From contig NZ_JAFBDU010000001.1 of NCBI RefSeq assembly GCF_016908395.1, forward strand, positions 496,001-560,000: 64,000 nucleotides of DNA. The letters are read 5' to 3'. This DNA is from Metabacillus crassostreae. Lineage in GTDB: Bacteria; Bacillota; Bacilli; Bacillales; Bacillaceae. How positions within the stretch are numbered: the first letter of the stretch is position 1; every line of letters starts with the position of its first letter. A program made the translations under genes and the position numbers. Of the stretch, positions 1 through 7,424 are shown piece by piece. The notes beneath the pieces are model-generated. The model saw nothing but the letters and a program-made list of their open reading frames with translations, was not told the DNA's origin and did no database searches.

Positions 1-5
1 AAGAT

Positions 6-662
6 ATGGATATCTATAGGGAATTTTTATTGAAATTATCAATGGAAAATAGAAGATTAGTATTATTAAATGAAGAGGTAATTAGCTTTTCGCAACGGGA
101 ACTCTATTATAATTATGGAATAAGTTTTAATCCATTGCGACGTTATTTTGGTAGTAAAAAATCTGTGTCTAAACCTGTAATTAGCCCACCTAATATAAGG
201 AAAATTATAACCAGTGGAGCATTGGATAGACAATTTATAGCATTTGCTGCACTTTTAGCAAGAGTTCCCATTGATTGGTTGGAAAGAGAAAAACCTAGTA
301 AAAAGTGGAGTGTGGAGTATTTCGATTTTTTACCTAGTCCAAGAATGAACGAAAAAGAATTCTTAAGTTTAATTAATTCCGTTAAAGGTAACCTTCATGA
401 TGTAAGAGGAATTATTATTGAAAATAAAGAAATCGGTGATATATATATTCGTTTAGAACTGATAGATGGTGGATTTATCATAGAGATATTAAATAAGAAT
501 AGTCCATTTCAATATGTCTCGTATGCATTAAATTTACTTAAAGATTTTAATATCCATTTTGGTAGTATGCAAACAGTCATTTCTTCACAAGTAAATTTTA
601 TATGTTTTTCTAAATCGTTAAAGAATATTGATTTTCCTGAATTTACCCCTGTGCAATTATAA
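6..662 (+). CDS. Unrecognised 218-aa protein, possibly cut by window edge
   Basis: I do not recognise this protein. It reads as a soluble mixed alpha/beta protein without signal peptide or membrane segment. The first ATG is six bases from the window edge, no ribosome binding site is visible and the frame is open to the edge, so the real start may lie outside. It is followed on the same strand by a 49-aa gene and an excisionase-type HTH gene, which suggests by context the tail of a mobile-element operon. That role is inference; only the intact reading frame is seen. Confidence 0.7.
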   Translation: MDIYREFLLKLSMENRRLVLLNEEVISFSQRELYYNYGISFNPLRRYFGSKKSVSKPVISPPNIRKIITSGALDRQFIAFAALLARVPIDWLEREKPSKKWSVEYFDFLPSPRMNEKEFLSLINSVKGNLHDVRGIIIENKEIGDIYIRLELIDGGFIIEILNKNSPFQYVSYALNLLKDFNIHFGSMQTVISSQVNFICFSKSLKNIDFPEFTPVQL

Positions 663-691
663 GAGTGCATTGTAATTTAAGTGGAAGAATA

Positions 692-716
692 ACAACCTCC
701 TATAAAAGGAGGTTGT
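692..716 (+). promoter_or_regulatory. Hairpin enclosing the ribosome binding site of the next gene
   Basis: A perfect 9-bp stem (ACAACCTCC, 692-700, with GGAGGTTGT, 708-716) contains in its 3' arm the Shine-Dalgarno sequence for the TTG start at 721. Only GTCTTTG follows, so it is a weak terminator at best. It may terminate the upstream gene or hide the ribosome binding site. Confidence 0.6.
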
Positions 717-720
717 GTCT

Positions 721-870
721 TTGTCGATTAATCGAGATACTAAAGTAGATGAAGAAAAGAAAAAGAGTGTACTAAAATTAATAGAAAAATGGATGTTGGA
801 GCTGGAGCAAAATAAATCTGGGAAAGAAGAGTTAGAAATAAATAAAAAGGAAAATATTAGAGATGAGTAA
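721..870 (+). CDS. Small charged protein, 49 aa, unrecognised
   Basis: A TTG-started 49-aa frame preceded by AGGAGG at ideal spacing. The product is very rich in Lys and Glu and probably helical, with no membrane segment. Its last codons overlap the ATG of the next gene (863), the usual sign of translational coupling. The strong RBS and the overlap are the evidence that it is real; no family is recognised. Confidence 0.65.
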   Translation: MSINRDTKVDEEKKKSVLKLIEKWMLELEQNKSGKEELEINKKENIRDE

Positions 871-1063
871 AAAGCTATCTATAGGAGATTTTCCAATAAT
901 TTTAACCGCAAAAGATATAAGCGATATTTTACATGTTTCAAAACCAACAGCATATGAAATTATGAATAGGTCCGACTTTCCTTTAATGAGGATTGGCAGG
1001 TGTAAAAGGGTATTAAGAGATGAGTTTTTTAATTGGGTAAAAAGTAAAGGTGTATTAAGATGA
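863..1063 (+). CDS. Excisionase-type helix-turn-helix DNA-binding protein
   Basis: A 66-aa protein of the HTH_17/excisionase class: residues 15-40 (LTAKDISDILHVSKPTAYEI) form the winged-helix HTH, and the RIGRCKRVLRDEFFNWV segment matches the wing and third helix of Xis/MerR-like proteins. Members act as recombination directionality factors or small regulators and usually sit just upstream of a tyrosine integrase. No integrase follows; a terminator closes the operon at 1071-1100. Start ATG overlaps the previous gene. It may be a relic of an integrative element. Whether it serves the repeat array downstream cannot be told. Confidence 0.8.
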   Translation: MSKKLSIGDFPIILTAKDISDILHVSKPTAYEIMNRSDFPLMRIGRCKRVLRDEFFNWVKSKGVLR

Positions 1064-1070
1064 AAGATAA

Positions 1071-1100
1071 AAGTCCACCTCATTTTCAAAAGGTGGACTT
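1071..1100 (+). terminator. Rho-independent terminator
   Basis: A 10-bp stem AAGTCCACCT/AGGTGGACTT with a 10-nt loop, followed by TCTTGG; it lies 7 bases after the stop of the excisionase-type gene. The T run is short. Confidence 0.7.
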
Positions 1101-1120
1101 TCTTGGAATTTTCTAGATTT

Positions 1121-1185
1121 AACCTGTCATTGGCCATGTGGGAGATTAATTAACACTATTGATTCCAAGCAATTATTGACAGGTT
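1121..1185. repeat. 9-bp inverted repeat enclosing 47 bp
   Basis: AACCTGTCA (1121-1129) and TGACAGGTT (1177-1185) are perfect inverted copies. They lie just past the excisionase-type gene and before a G-rich stretch. They could be core-type recombinase arms, a transposon-end relic or chance. Confidence 0.5.
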
Positions 1186-1224
1186 AGGGGTCGGGGGGAT
1201 TCCCTCTCGGATCATCAAAATGAG

Positions 1225-1259
1225 AAGCTTCAGTTCCTTATATAGGGATTGGAGCTTTT
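1225..1259 (+). terminator. Imperfect hairpin with T tract
   Basis: AAGCTTCAGTTCC pairs with GGGATTGGAGCTT across an 8-nt loop and is followed by TTTATAATTTT. It looks like a decayed terminator; no gene directly precedes it. Confidence 0.5.
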
Positions 1260-1370
1260 ATAATTTTCCCTTGTGCTAAAATTTTTTGCGTACAATTACT
1301 AAGAATATTTTCTTAGATACATATTATAAGTCTTTTTTACATTTCACTGTATCTTTCTTACTCTGACGAT

Positions 1371-1404
1371 AAGTGTTATTAACACGTCTTGGGGGAGAAA
1401 CACC
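1371..1404 (+). repeat. Second repeat family (R2), copy 1
   Basis: The block AAGTGTTATTAACACGTC followed by TTGGGGGAGAAACACC recurs at 7490 and 24517. In all three places it is followed within about 100 bp by an imperfect TAGTAGACATATACTAC-like palindrome, and at 1566 and 7656 by a minimal copy of the main repeat. No coding sense is seen in 1260-1720 apart from these elements. Confidence 0.6.
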
Positions 1405-1565
1405 ATGATTCTATTTTTTTTTCGGCAACAAAACGAGAATTTAGCATAACCCAATTAATGCCTAGTAGACATATACTACACAGTAGGTAGAATTTACAAA
1501 AATGTGGCAAAATGGACAATAATTTAATATCTTCTGATAAGATTATAATTAGAAGATAAGTGATA

Positions 1566-1612
1566 TTGTGAAGGTTTTTACTTAAACTAACGGCGCAGGA
1601 TAGTTTAATAAG
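1566..1612 (+). repeat. Main intergenic repeat, minimal form (class E)
   Basis: TTGTGAAGG, then TTAAACTA-ACGGCGCAGGA-TAGTTTAA: arms complementary over 8 bp, no terminator insert. Confidence 0.8.
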
Positions 1613-1720
1613 GGTTCTGAATATTGTGATTTAACATTAGGGGAACTTAGATGAGAAAAAAATTAAAAAAGACCCAAAAAGGGTCAATTTGATACTGATA
1701 CATTTGATTTAATAAAAAAA

Positions 1721-2128
1721 TTAATCTTTAAGCTGTCGAAGAACATCATTTACATCAACATGTGATCTTTTCTCAATGATTTTACCATCTTCAATTCGTA
1801 ACTTCATCATAAGAGAGAATCTAACGGTTTTTCCAGTAGCAGGAACACCCAACAACGGGATACCTGTATGAGTTCCTTCAAAGATGAGATATGCTGCTAC
1901 TTGATCACCTTCAACTATTATGGATTGAATAGGCATTTTAAAGCCAGGGAATGCATCAAAGTTTTTTTTCTCTGATTCTACAAGTCCTTCTAAACCAGGA
2001 AAAGGTGTATCCAGTTGTGGATAGAATACAAAGTTCTCATGGCAATAATCTTTAAGTGCCTCATAATTTTCTTGTTCGATGGTTTCATAAAAGCGACGGA
2101 CCAATTCCTTGTTTGCCTCAACCGACAC
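1721..2128 (-). CDS. SnoaL-like/NTF2-fold polyketide-cyclase-type protein
   Basis: About 135 aa of the SnoaL-like NTF2 superfamily (ester cyclase/ketosteroid-isomerase fold): opening helix with NKELVRRFYETIEQENYEAL, central PFPGLEG and FPGFK, then the strand LIFEGTHTG ending in IIEKRSHVD. Such proteins bind small hydrophobic substrates; the reaction here is unknown. I choose the GTG at 2128 because AAGGAG lies 6 bases upstream; a TTG at 2155 is possible but has no RBS. It lies 33 bases after the metallo-hydrolase gene and is probably co-transcribed with it. Confidence 0.85.
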   Translation of the reverse strand: MSVEANKELVRRFYETIEQENYEALKDYCHENFVFYPQLDTPFPGLEGLVESEKKNFDAFPGFKMPIQSIIVEGDQVAAYLIFEGTHTGIPLLGVPATGKTVRFSLMMKLRIEDGKIIEKRSHVDVNDVLRQLKD

Positions 2129-2161
2129 AACTATCACTCCTTCATAATCTTCCAATATTAT

Positions 2162-2923
2162 TTAAAATGTGTATGATTCACCGTCATTTGGTACTAATAC
2201 ATTAGAGGCGATTTCTTTTTCTTTAGTAAAGCTCTTCAGTTCCTCTTTAGATAGTCCCCAGTGGTTAACAGCTTCCATGTGAACACAAATGATTTTTGCT
2301 TCTGGAGCAGCTTTCTTCACTTCATAGACATCATGTTTCCCCATGACTAGAGAACCACCCTGGAAGAATTGATTATCACCAGCATTTACAACAATTACTT
2401 CTGGTTTGTTCGTCTCAATTACTTTTTGGACTTCTTCATACCATACAGTATCTCCTGCAACATATAATGTTTTCTCCGTTTGGTGTTTAAATATAACGCC
2501 ACATACAAGACCAGCAAGTTTTAAGATTTCTCCTTTTCCATGCTCGCCTTTTGTTTTCACTAATTGGATACCTTCAAACTTTGTATCGTCTTGTAAAACC
2601 TCTACATTTTGGAAACCAGCGTTTCGAATCTCTGTCGCATCTTCTTCATTTTGGGCAAATATTTTGGTCTGTTTTGGTAAAGCTTCTTTAGCAGCATCAT
2701 CCCAATGATCATAGTGCAAATGAGTAACAATAACTGCATCTATATCTTTTATAAAATTGTCAATGGATGTTGGTAAGCTTACTAAAGGATTGTTTTGATC
2801 TTGCCTTGGCGAATTTGGGAAAGGTGGGTAGGTACCTTTTTCCGCTAACATTGGATCGATTAAAAACTTTTTCCCTGCGTATTCCACAACGATTGTTGCA
2901 TTACGAATTTGATGTATATTCAT
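2162..2923 (-). CDS. Metallo-beta-lactamase-fold hydrolase (UlaG-like)
   Basis: A 253-aa metal-dependent hydrolase of the UlaG-like branch. Metal ligands are visible in VTHLHYDHWD (residues about 67-76), the later VAGDTVWY aspartate and the C-terminal VHMEAVNHWG histidines. Length is normal. AGGAGA precedes the ATG. It heads a two-gene minus-strand operon with the SnoaL-like gene and is divergent from the Lrp-type regulator at 3054, which may control it. Substrate unknown; there is no sugar-phosphate operon around, so ascorbate-6-phosphate lactonase activity is not implied. Confidence 0.9.
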   Translation of the reverse strand: MNIHQIRNATIVVEYAGKKFLIDPMLAEKGTYPPFPNSPRQDQNNPLVSLPTSIDNFIKDIDAVIVTHLHYDHWDDAAKEALPKQTKIFAQNEEDATEIRNAGFQNVEVLQDDTKFEGIQLVKTKGEHGKGEILKLAGLVCGVIFKHQTEKTLYVAGDTVWYEEVQKVIETNKPEVIVVNAGDNQFFQGGSLVMGKHDVYEVKKAAPEAKIICVHMEAVNHWGLSKEELKSFTKEKEIASNVLVPNDGESYTF

Positions 2924-3053
2924 GTTTATTATCTCCTTTTATAAAATAATTTCCTTCGAACAATTTATAATCTATACTATGGTTAATGACCGATACATGG
3001 ATTAAATAAAGTGTTTTGGTTGTTTGACTTTATTTATGAAAGGAATTAGATAG

Positions 3054-3464
3054 ATGTTAGATAACACGGATCTGCTTATCCTAGATGAACTATCCAAGAA
3101 CAGTCGTATAACAATGAAAGAGTTAGGTGAGAAAGTCCACTTGACTGGACCAGCTACTTCAGCTAGAGTGGCAAAGTTAGAGGATAGCGGAATCATTGAA
3201 GGATATACCATTAAAATTAATCAAGTAAAGTTGGGCTATTCAATTCACGCAATGATAAGTATTATTACAAATAGCTCGTATCACGAACCTTATCTGACAT
3301 TCTTAAATGCACAAATAGAATATGTAATAAATAACTATAAAATTAGTGGGGATAGTTGCTACCTTTTAGAATGTAAATTCCCCTCCACTAAAGAATTAGA
3401 TGAGTTCTTAGTAAGTTTGAATAAGCATGTGAACTATAAATTATCAATAATTATAAATAAATAG
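3054..3464 (+). CDS. Lrp/AsnC-family transcriptional regulator
   Basis: A 136-aa protein with the AsnC HTH at residues 1-55 (LDELSKNSRITMKELGEKVH, then GPATSARVAKLEDSGII) and a RAM/AsnC ligand-binding domain after it (SIHAMISIITN). These regulators sense amino acids or related small molecules as octamers. It is divergent from the hydrolase/SnoaL operon, about 130 bp apart, which is the obvious candidate target. A repeat copy with terminator follows the stop codon directly. Confidence 0.9.
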   Translation: MLDNTDLLILDELSKNSRITMKELGEKVHLTGPATSARVAKLEDSGIIEGYTIKINQVKLGYSIHAMISIITNSSYHEPYLTFLNAQIEYVINNYKISGDSCYLLECKFPSTKELDEFLVSLNKHVNYKLSIIINK

Positions 3465-3482
3465 TACTTTTTAAAGAGATAA

Positions 3483-3599
3483 TTTGTGAAGAAATATACT
3501 TAAAGTAACGGGTTGCATTCCTTCAAAAAGGGGTGCTTTTTTCTATGTCAATAAAAAGGAAATTAATGTTAAACTAAAGGTGCAGGATAGTTTAATAAA
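3483..3599 (+). repeat. Main repeat, class B, with terminator stem
   Basis: TTTGTGAA...TTAAAGTAACGGG, then a G-U rich stem GCATTCC/GGGGTGC followed by TTTTTT, a spacer ctatgtcaataaaaagg..., AACTAAAGGTGCAG and the right arm TAGTTTAATAA. It doubles as the terminator of the Lrp gene. Confidence 0.85.
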
Positions 3600-4031
3600 A
3601 ATTAACAACAATAATTAGAATTTATAGTAATAATGTATAAGATTCCACTATGGGGGGATTGACGTTTGTATTTCCAGAGCTATTTATCTGTGTTAAAAAG
3701 TAATTATATGTTACTAGTAATTGCGTCATTATTATCATTTCTAACTTTCTTTATTTGGGCGGGTTTACCTGTCTTTATAATAGGAACTGCTGTAGCAGAA
3801 TTAACTACTAATTTGGGAGTTATTCATTTTTTCATTTGTGTTTCAGGAGGATTTCTATTCTCAGTAATGTTTATACCAATCAATCTTCAAGTAGCTAAAA
3901 AAATTGCTGAGCTTAAGAATCGAAGTGTGGTGAGTTTTTTTTTACGTATTGAAACGATATGGATATTAATTGTCTCTGTAAATTTTGAGACCTTTTTTGT
4001 TATTCTAATTGTTCTTCAACTATAGGTGCAG
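3587..4031 (+). repeat. Duplicated cassette, copy 1
   Basis: This unit recurs at 62868-63313 with about seven substitutions and a one-base indel. Homology begins at ATAGTTTAATAA inside the right arm of one repeat and ends at GGTGCAG of the next; flanking DNA is different at both sites. The boundaries therefore coincide with the repeat, not with the gene. Confidence 0.9.
3666..4025 (+). CDS. Cassette membrane protein, 119 aa (copy 1)
   Basis: An unrecognised membrane protein with about three hydrophobic segments (residues 12-35, 37-75 and 95-118) and a short basic stretch, KKIAELKNR, between the last two. The start is TTG with GGGGGG eight bases upstream. The stop codon TAG lies inside the following repeat (CAACTATAGGTGCAG). 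A near-identical protein is encoded at 62948; the two differ at four positions (F/Y, F/S, N/I, F/I), all in hydrophobic or neutral places, so both probably remained functional after duplication. Confidence 0.75.
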   Translation: MYFQSYLSVLKSNYMLLVIASLLSFLTFFIWAGLPVFIIGTAVAELTTNLGVIHFFICVSGGFLFSVMFIPINLQVAKKIAELKNRSVVSFFLRIETIWILIVSVNFETFFVILIVLQL

Positions 4032-4046
4032 TAGAGTTTAATAAGG
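4015..4046 (+). repeat. Main repeat, class E
   Basis: TTCAACTATAGGTGCAG followed by TAGAGTTTAATAAGG. No terminator insert; overlaps the stop codon of the upstream gene. Confidence 0.8.
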
Positions 4047-4069
4047 TTTAAATTATAGGGGGGATTGAA

Positions 4070-4675
4070 ATGCACAACGATAAGGAAACTCCTAAAATAA
4101 GAAGAGAGAAAATGAGGCAAGAAGAATTAAAAAATCCTTCTAGCAGTATACACGGAAGTAATCTCGCTGATTTATTCGGTGGATTAGGATGGAGAGGTGC
4201 AGGAATACTTATTCTCTTAATAGTTGTTGGTGGTATTTATCTTTTATTGAAGTTTAATCCACCATTGGAGATTGGCACTATTGCTTCAAGCGAGGATAAT
4301 AAATCAGTTGTAATTGGTATTGGTAATAATGGCTTTCGTGAAGTACAAATACTAGATGTTTCGGTAAATAATAATGAAAAGCCTTTAGAGACAAGGTTAC
4401 AAGTTAGTAATGCGTTACAAGGTTTTATCATAACGGATGATTATAAAAGTGAAAAAGGGAAAAAATTTGGCTTTACCGATATAGATGAGATAGCCATTAA
4501 AACAGGAACTTCACCTTCTTCCAATTATGAAGAATTAGATAATGGAACTGCATCAAAAGACGATGAAATTTATGGGGTTAGTGTAATTCATAATGAAGAA
4601 ATAAATAATGTTCATATAGAATATAGTCATTTTGGAATGACGTTTAATGATACTGTGTATTTCAACAATTATTGA
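4070..4675 (+). CDS. DUF6366-like N-terminus with long extracytoplasmic extension
   Basis: The first 65 residues resemble DUF6366 proteins: a charged N-terminus with RREKMRQEELKNPSSS, a linker, the LADLFGGLGWRGAGILILL motif and one membrane helix (about 43-62). DUF6366 proteins as I know them end there at 60-70 aa. Here a further 140 residues of polar, strand-rich sequence follow, which would be outside the membrane. Start ATG has GGGGGG upstream. It is the single gene between two repeat copies. Function unknown; the family match is from memory of the motif. Confidence 0.7.
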   Translation: MHNDKETPKIRREKMRQEELKNPSSSIHGSNLADLFGGLGWRGAGILILLIVVGGIYLLLKFNPPLEIGTIASSEDNKSVVIGIGNNGFREVQILDVSVNNNEKPLETRLQVSNALQGFIITDDYKSEKGKKFGFTDIDEIAIKTGTSPSSNYEELDNGTASKDDEIYGVSVIHNEEINNVHIEYSHFGMTFNDTVYFNNY

Positions 4676-4706
4676 TATATAAGTGGTTTTAAAGATTTCA
4701 GTATTT

Positions 4707-4778
4707 TCACTAACGGTGAGCGATTGCTCAATAAAGAGTTATCTCTTCTTCTTGTTGAAGTAACGGAGCAGGTTAAAG
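4707..4778 (+). repeat. Main repeat, class C, degenerate stem
   Basis: CACTAACGGTGAGCGATTGCTC...TTCTTCTTGTTG, then AAGTAACGGAGCAGGTTAA. The stem's right side is mutated (ATCTC instead of ATCGC). Confidence 0.75.
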
Positions 4779-4857
4779 AAACAATCAAAAATGAAAATGC
4801 CCTTAAGTTTGATTGAGAGGTAGTGATTAAAAAGGGGTAGGTATAGGAGGTATTAAA

Positions 4858-5172
4858 GTGTCTATCTGGAAAGCATATGCTGTTACACTACTTGAAATAG
4901 TAATATTTTTATTTATTGGCTTCATTTTAACTGAAAATGTATTAAGAGTAGTTTATGGGAATTTAGGGATTAGGTTTAATGGTAACGTTTGGGTAAATTG
5001 GTTTGGAGTTTCATATATCCTTTTTGTAACTTATACAATTGTTCGAATAGTCATAAGTAAAAATAACTTTTTGATAAAAGAACGCACAAGGTCTATTCTT
5101 TTTTGGTTGCTATTTTTAGGTTCAATTGTAGTTGTTTTTATACCTTTTATAATAGGCAGAAATCCTTTTTAG
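4858..5172 (+). CDS. Three-helix membrane protein, 104 aa, unrecognised
   Basis: Small membrane protein with helices at about 8-30, 40-62 and 80-100 and a short basic loop (SKNNFLIKERTR). GTG start with AGGAGG at good spacing. It stands alone between two class C repeats, in the cassette pattern. No family recognised. Confidence 0.7.
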   Translation: MSIWKAYAVTLLEIVIFLFIGFILTENVLRVVYGNLGIRFNGNVWVNWFGVSYILFVTYTIVRIVISKNNFLIKERTRSILFWLLFLGSIVVVFIPFIIGRNPF

Positions 5173-5176
5173 GACA

Positions 5177-5281
5177 TTGTGAAATATGAAATATTGTACT
5201 TAAATTAACGGTGAGCGATTGCTCAATAAAGGGTTATCGCTTCTTCTTGTTGAAGAAACGGTGCAGTTTAATACAATAAGG
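5177..5281 (+). repeat. Main repeat, class C, intact
   Basis: TTGTGAAA...TTAAATTAACGGTGA, stem GCGAT (5215-5219)/ATCGC (5236-5240) with T-rich tail, GAAGAAACGGTGCAG and GTTTAATACAATAAG. Almost the same as the copy at 58019. Confidence 0.85.
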
Positions 5282-5315
5282 TCATCATAAAACGAGAAAA
5301 ATGGGGTTCATTATT

Positions 5316-5978
5316 ATGGAATTAAGGGAATACCTAAATAATATTTTTCCAGAACTATGTTTGAAACCAAGCCTTTATAATCAATAGGATATAGGAATTC
5401 ACTTTGAATTAGGGGAAGGAATGTATCAGTTTAAAGATGGTGATAGGCTTAATCTTGATATGTTTGAACGAGTTTATAGTCAAGCATTGTCTATTTTTAA
5501 TTATCTCTTCTCTGAACAAGATGAAATTTTTCTCGATACAAATGTTTATCATCGAAAAAGTAATAAAAAAAGGATAAATCCAACAAAGGTTTATGACCGT
5601 TTCTTCAAAAATAAAGAATTAAAACTTAAATTAAGGCAAGAAACTTTGCCATTCGTTTTTGACGTTGAAGAAGAACCAGAAGAGTATTACACTTCACAGT
5701 TTTACCTAAAGTGCAAAAAAACGAGATTTAGATTACCTTTTACTAATTAAAGCAACTTGTAACGAAGACTGCCCATTGAAATCTAAATTGGGTCATATTA
5801 TCCAGATGTATCTTTCATTAATACTTCTAAGAATATCATCTTCTTCATTTATGATGATAGAGGTTGCGAAGTTATCGCAGATAAAAAAGAAGCCATAATG
5901 CCATTATATAAAGACTACAAGCCTAGGGTTGCCGAATATAACCGAGAAGAGATAGAACAAAATCTTCAAATAACATAA
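5316..5978 (+). pseudogene. DUF3885 domain protein, broken
   Basis: Conceptual joining gives a full-length DUF3885 protein (about 220 aa) of unknown function. MELREYLNN starts at 5316. An in-frame TAG at 5385 sits where a Trp codon would read YNQ-W-DIGIHFELGEG. The frame then runs to 5750; a shift in the A run near 5718 and another near 5790 restore ...LLIKATCNED and SYYPDVSFINTSKNIIFF to the end at 5978. The largest open piece, 5421-5750, is unlikely to fold alone. One nonsense mutation and two indels indicate recent decay of a cassette gene. Confidence 0.85.
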
Positions 5979-5988
5979 ATGACTTTTG

Positions 5989-6090
5989 TAATTGTGCTAA
6001 CGGGTGCGTTTCTGCAATTAGACAGGGACGCTTTTTCTATGCCAATAGAAAGGAAATTAATGTTAAACTGAAGAGCAGGACTGTTTAAGA
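5989..6090 (+). repeat. Main repeat, class B variant
   Basis: ATTGTGCTAACGGGT, stem GCGTTTCTG (6006-6014)/CAGGGACGC (6023-6031) plus TTTTT, then the class B spacer (ctatgccaatagaaagg) and AGAGCAGGACTGTTTAAG. The stem sequence is unlike other class B copies though the spacer is shared. Confidence 0.8.
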
Positions 6091-6161
6091 GGTACTGGAA
6101 CTTTTCTGTAGGCGCTTCGTATGTGAAATATGAAAAATTTAAGTTAGGAGCTTTGCTTTTT

Positions 6162-6329
6162 ATGTTTGATATTACATTTTTATTGATTATGGCTTTTGCT
6201 GGGGGAACTATAGCTTTCATTAGTATTTTGGTTATTTTAGGTAGAAGAATTACGGAACCTAAGAAAGAAATCCAACAGAAAGTTAAAAACCTCGAAGAAG
6301 AAGTTCAGAAGCTAAAGAATGAGAAATAG
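6162..6329 (+). CDS. Small membrane-anchored coiled-coil protein, 55 aa
   Basis: One N-terminal membrane helix (DITFLLIMAFAGGTIAFISI) followed by a basic stretch and a heptad-patterned coiled coil (IQQKVKNLEEEVQKLK). I take the ATG at 6162, with TTAGGAG 11 bases upstream; an in-frame GTG at 6123 would add 13 residues but has a poorer RBS. A tail-anchor-like small protein of unknown function; sole gene of its repeat interval. Confidence 0.65.
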   Translation: MFDITFLLIMAFAGGTIAFISILVILGRRITEPKKEIQQKVKNLEEEVQKLKNEK

Positions 6330-6345
6330 AAAGCTAATCTATTTT

Positions 6346-6410
6346 ACTATCGGATGCAAGTGTTCAATAAGAATAGTCACTTTTTCACGAACGGAGCAGG
6401 ATAGCATAAG
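6346..6410 (+). repeat. Main repeat, class A
   Basis: CTATCGGATGCAAGTGTTC-AATAA-GAATAGTCAC with TTTTT, then CACGAACGGAGCAGGATAGC. The stem is slightly changed relative to the GCGAGTGTTC consensus. Confidence 0.85.
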
Positions 6411-6469
6411 ATGGTATTCGATTATAAAACATAGAATTTTAATAGTAACTTAAAGTCTGAGAGGGAAAA

Positions 6470-6766
6470 ATGAAACCACCAAATAATGAACTTATTTTGA
6501 GTTGCCAAAGGTCTTTGTTAGGTTCAATTCCATACAAATTAAGAGGTCTAAAGGTAAAAGTAGAAAACAACACGTTTTATTGGAAAGGTTATTTCGACGG
6601 TGAACCAACTGAGGAAGAAAAGGAAATATTAAGCATCGCCTGTACAGAGGTAATTGCTGATTTTCCAATAATTGAAGAGGTTGTAGAGGAATATATAAAT
6701 CATACGTTTCCTTTAAAAATGGAAATGATGCAATTTTGGGCTTTCCTAAGAGGGGAACAAGATTAA
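6470..6766 (+). CDS. Unrecognised 98-aa acidic protein
   Basis: Soluble acidic protein with an alternating strand/helix look (LKVKVENNTFYWKGYFDG, then EEEKEILSIACTEVIADF). GAGAGG precedes the ATG. Size and charge would suit an immunity- or antitoxin-type protein, but no motif supports this and I do not assign a function. It is the only gene after the class A repeat at 6346. Confidence 0.6.
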   Translation: MKPPNNELILSCQRSLLGSIPYKLRGLKVKVENNTFYWKGYFDGEPTEEEKEILSIACTEVIADFPIIEEVVEEYINHTFPLKMEMMQFWAFLRGEQD

Positions 6767-7132
6767 ATATTCTATTCAAAAATGAAGAGTAGTTGCATGC
6801 TTTTAAAATTTGAGAAACAGTTTAGTATAACACCTTCATATATTCATTTATCATTTCTTTTATACTGTTGTTAGTTTTCTTAGATAGAACGAAATATACA
6901 ACAGATATAAATGGACTGGGTTCAATGGAAAAACATCTTATCTAGATTTCATTAGCATCTGCTGAGGGTACTAGCGCTTGGTCCAAAGCAGGAATTACGC
7001 CAAAGGGAGACATTAAAAATAATGATGGGAACTATTCGGACTTAAATTTTTATTGAAGTATAGAGGCAGTTCAGTTTAATTATTACTTTCAAATTGTAAA
7101 ATACTTGAGAATTAGATAATGGAGGTGTTTAT
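6767..7132 (+). other. Gap with coding relics and a degenerate right arm
   Basis: No intact gene. Short open stretches (for example about 6958-7054, ending NNDGNYSDLNFY) look like remains of a secreted protein gene; a related string (SFSDLNF) occurs near 32290. GGCAGTTCAGTTTAAT at 7064-7080 is a degenerate repeat arm. Confidence 0.4.
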
Positions 7133-7276
7133 GTGAGTCGTCCGTTTTTGATTTTTATAACATTTATAATAGCAGTAATTGTGTTTACGCACGGATTGAC
7201 TTTTTTAATAGAAATGAATGTTCAATTGGCTAACACTATGTATTTCGCTGGGCATAACTTAGTAACCTATCTATAA
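7133..7276 (+). CDS. Small membrane peptide, 47 aa
   Basis: GTG start with GGAGG seven bases upstream. Hydrophobic helix at residues 5-25 (FLIFITFIIAVIVFTHG), then a polar tail that could form a second weak helix. No family recognised. The position after a repeat arm and the strong RBS argue for a real gene. Confidence 0.55.
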   Translation: MSRPFLIFITFIIAVIVFTHGLTFLIEMNVQLANTMYFAGHNLVTYL

Positions 7277-7346
7277 GATATATTCAATTAAAGGATGCGT
7301 TATTTTAAGAAAGGTTGGATATGATAGCGACCAGTTTTAAAAGAAA

Positions 7347-7394
7347 GGGAAGAAACTCCCTATTATTCTTAGAAACTCAATTTCGCGTTAAATA
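7347..7394 (+). repeat. Third dispersed repeat (R4), copy 1
   Basis: GGGAAGAAACTCCCTATT followed by ATTCTTAGAAACTCAATTTCG recurs in diverged form at 25896-25945. Its meaning is unknown; it contains a small GGGA...TCCC hairpin. Confidence 0.45.
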
Positions 7395-7424
7395 ATAATT
7401 AAAACAACTAAATGTGATTAGATA

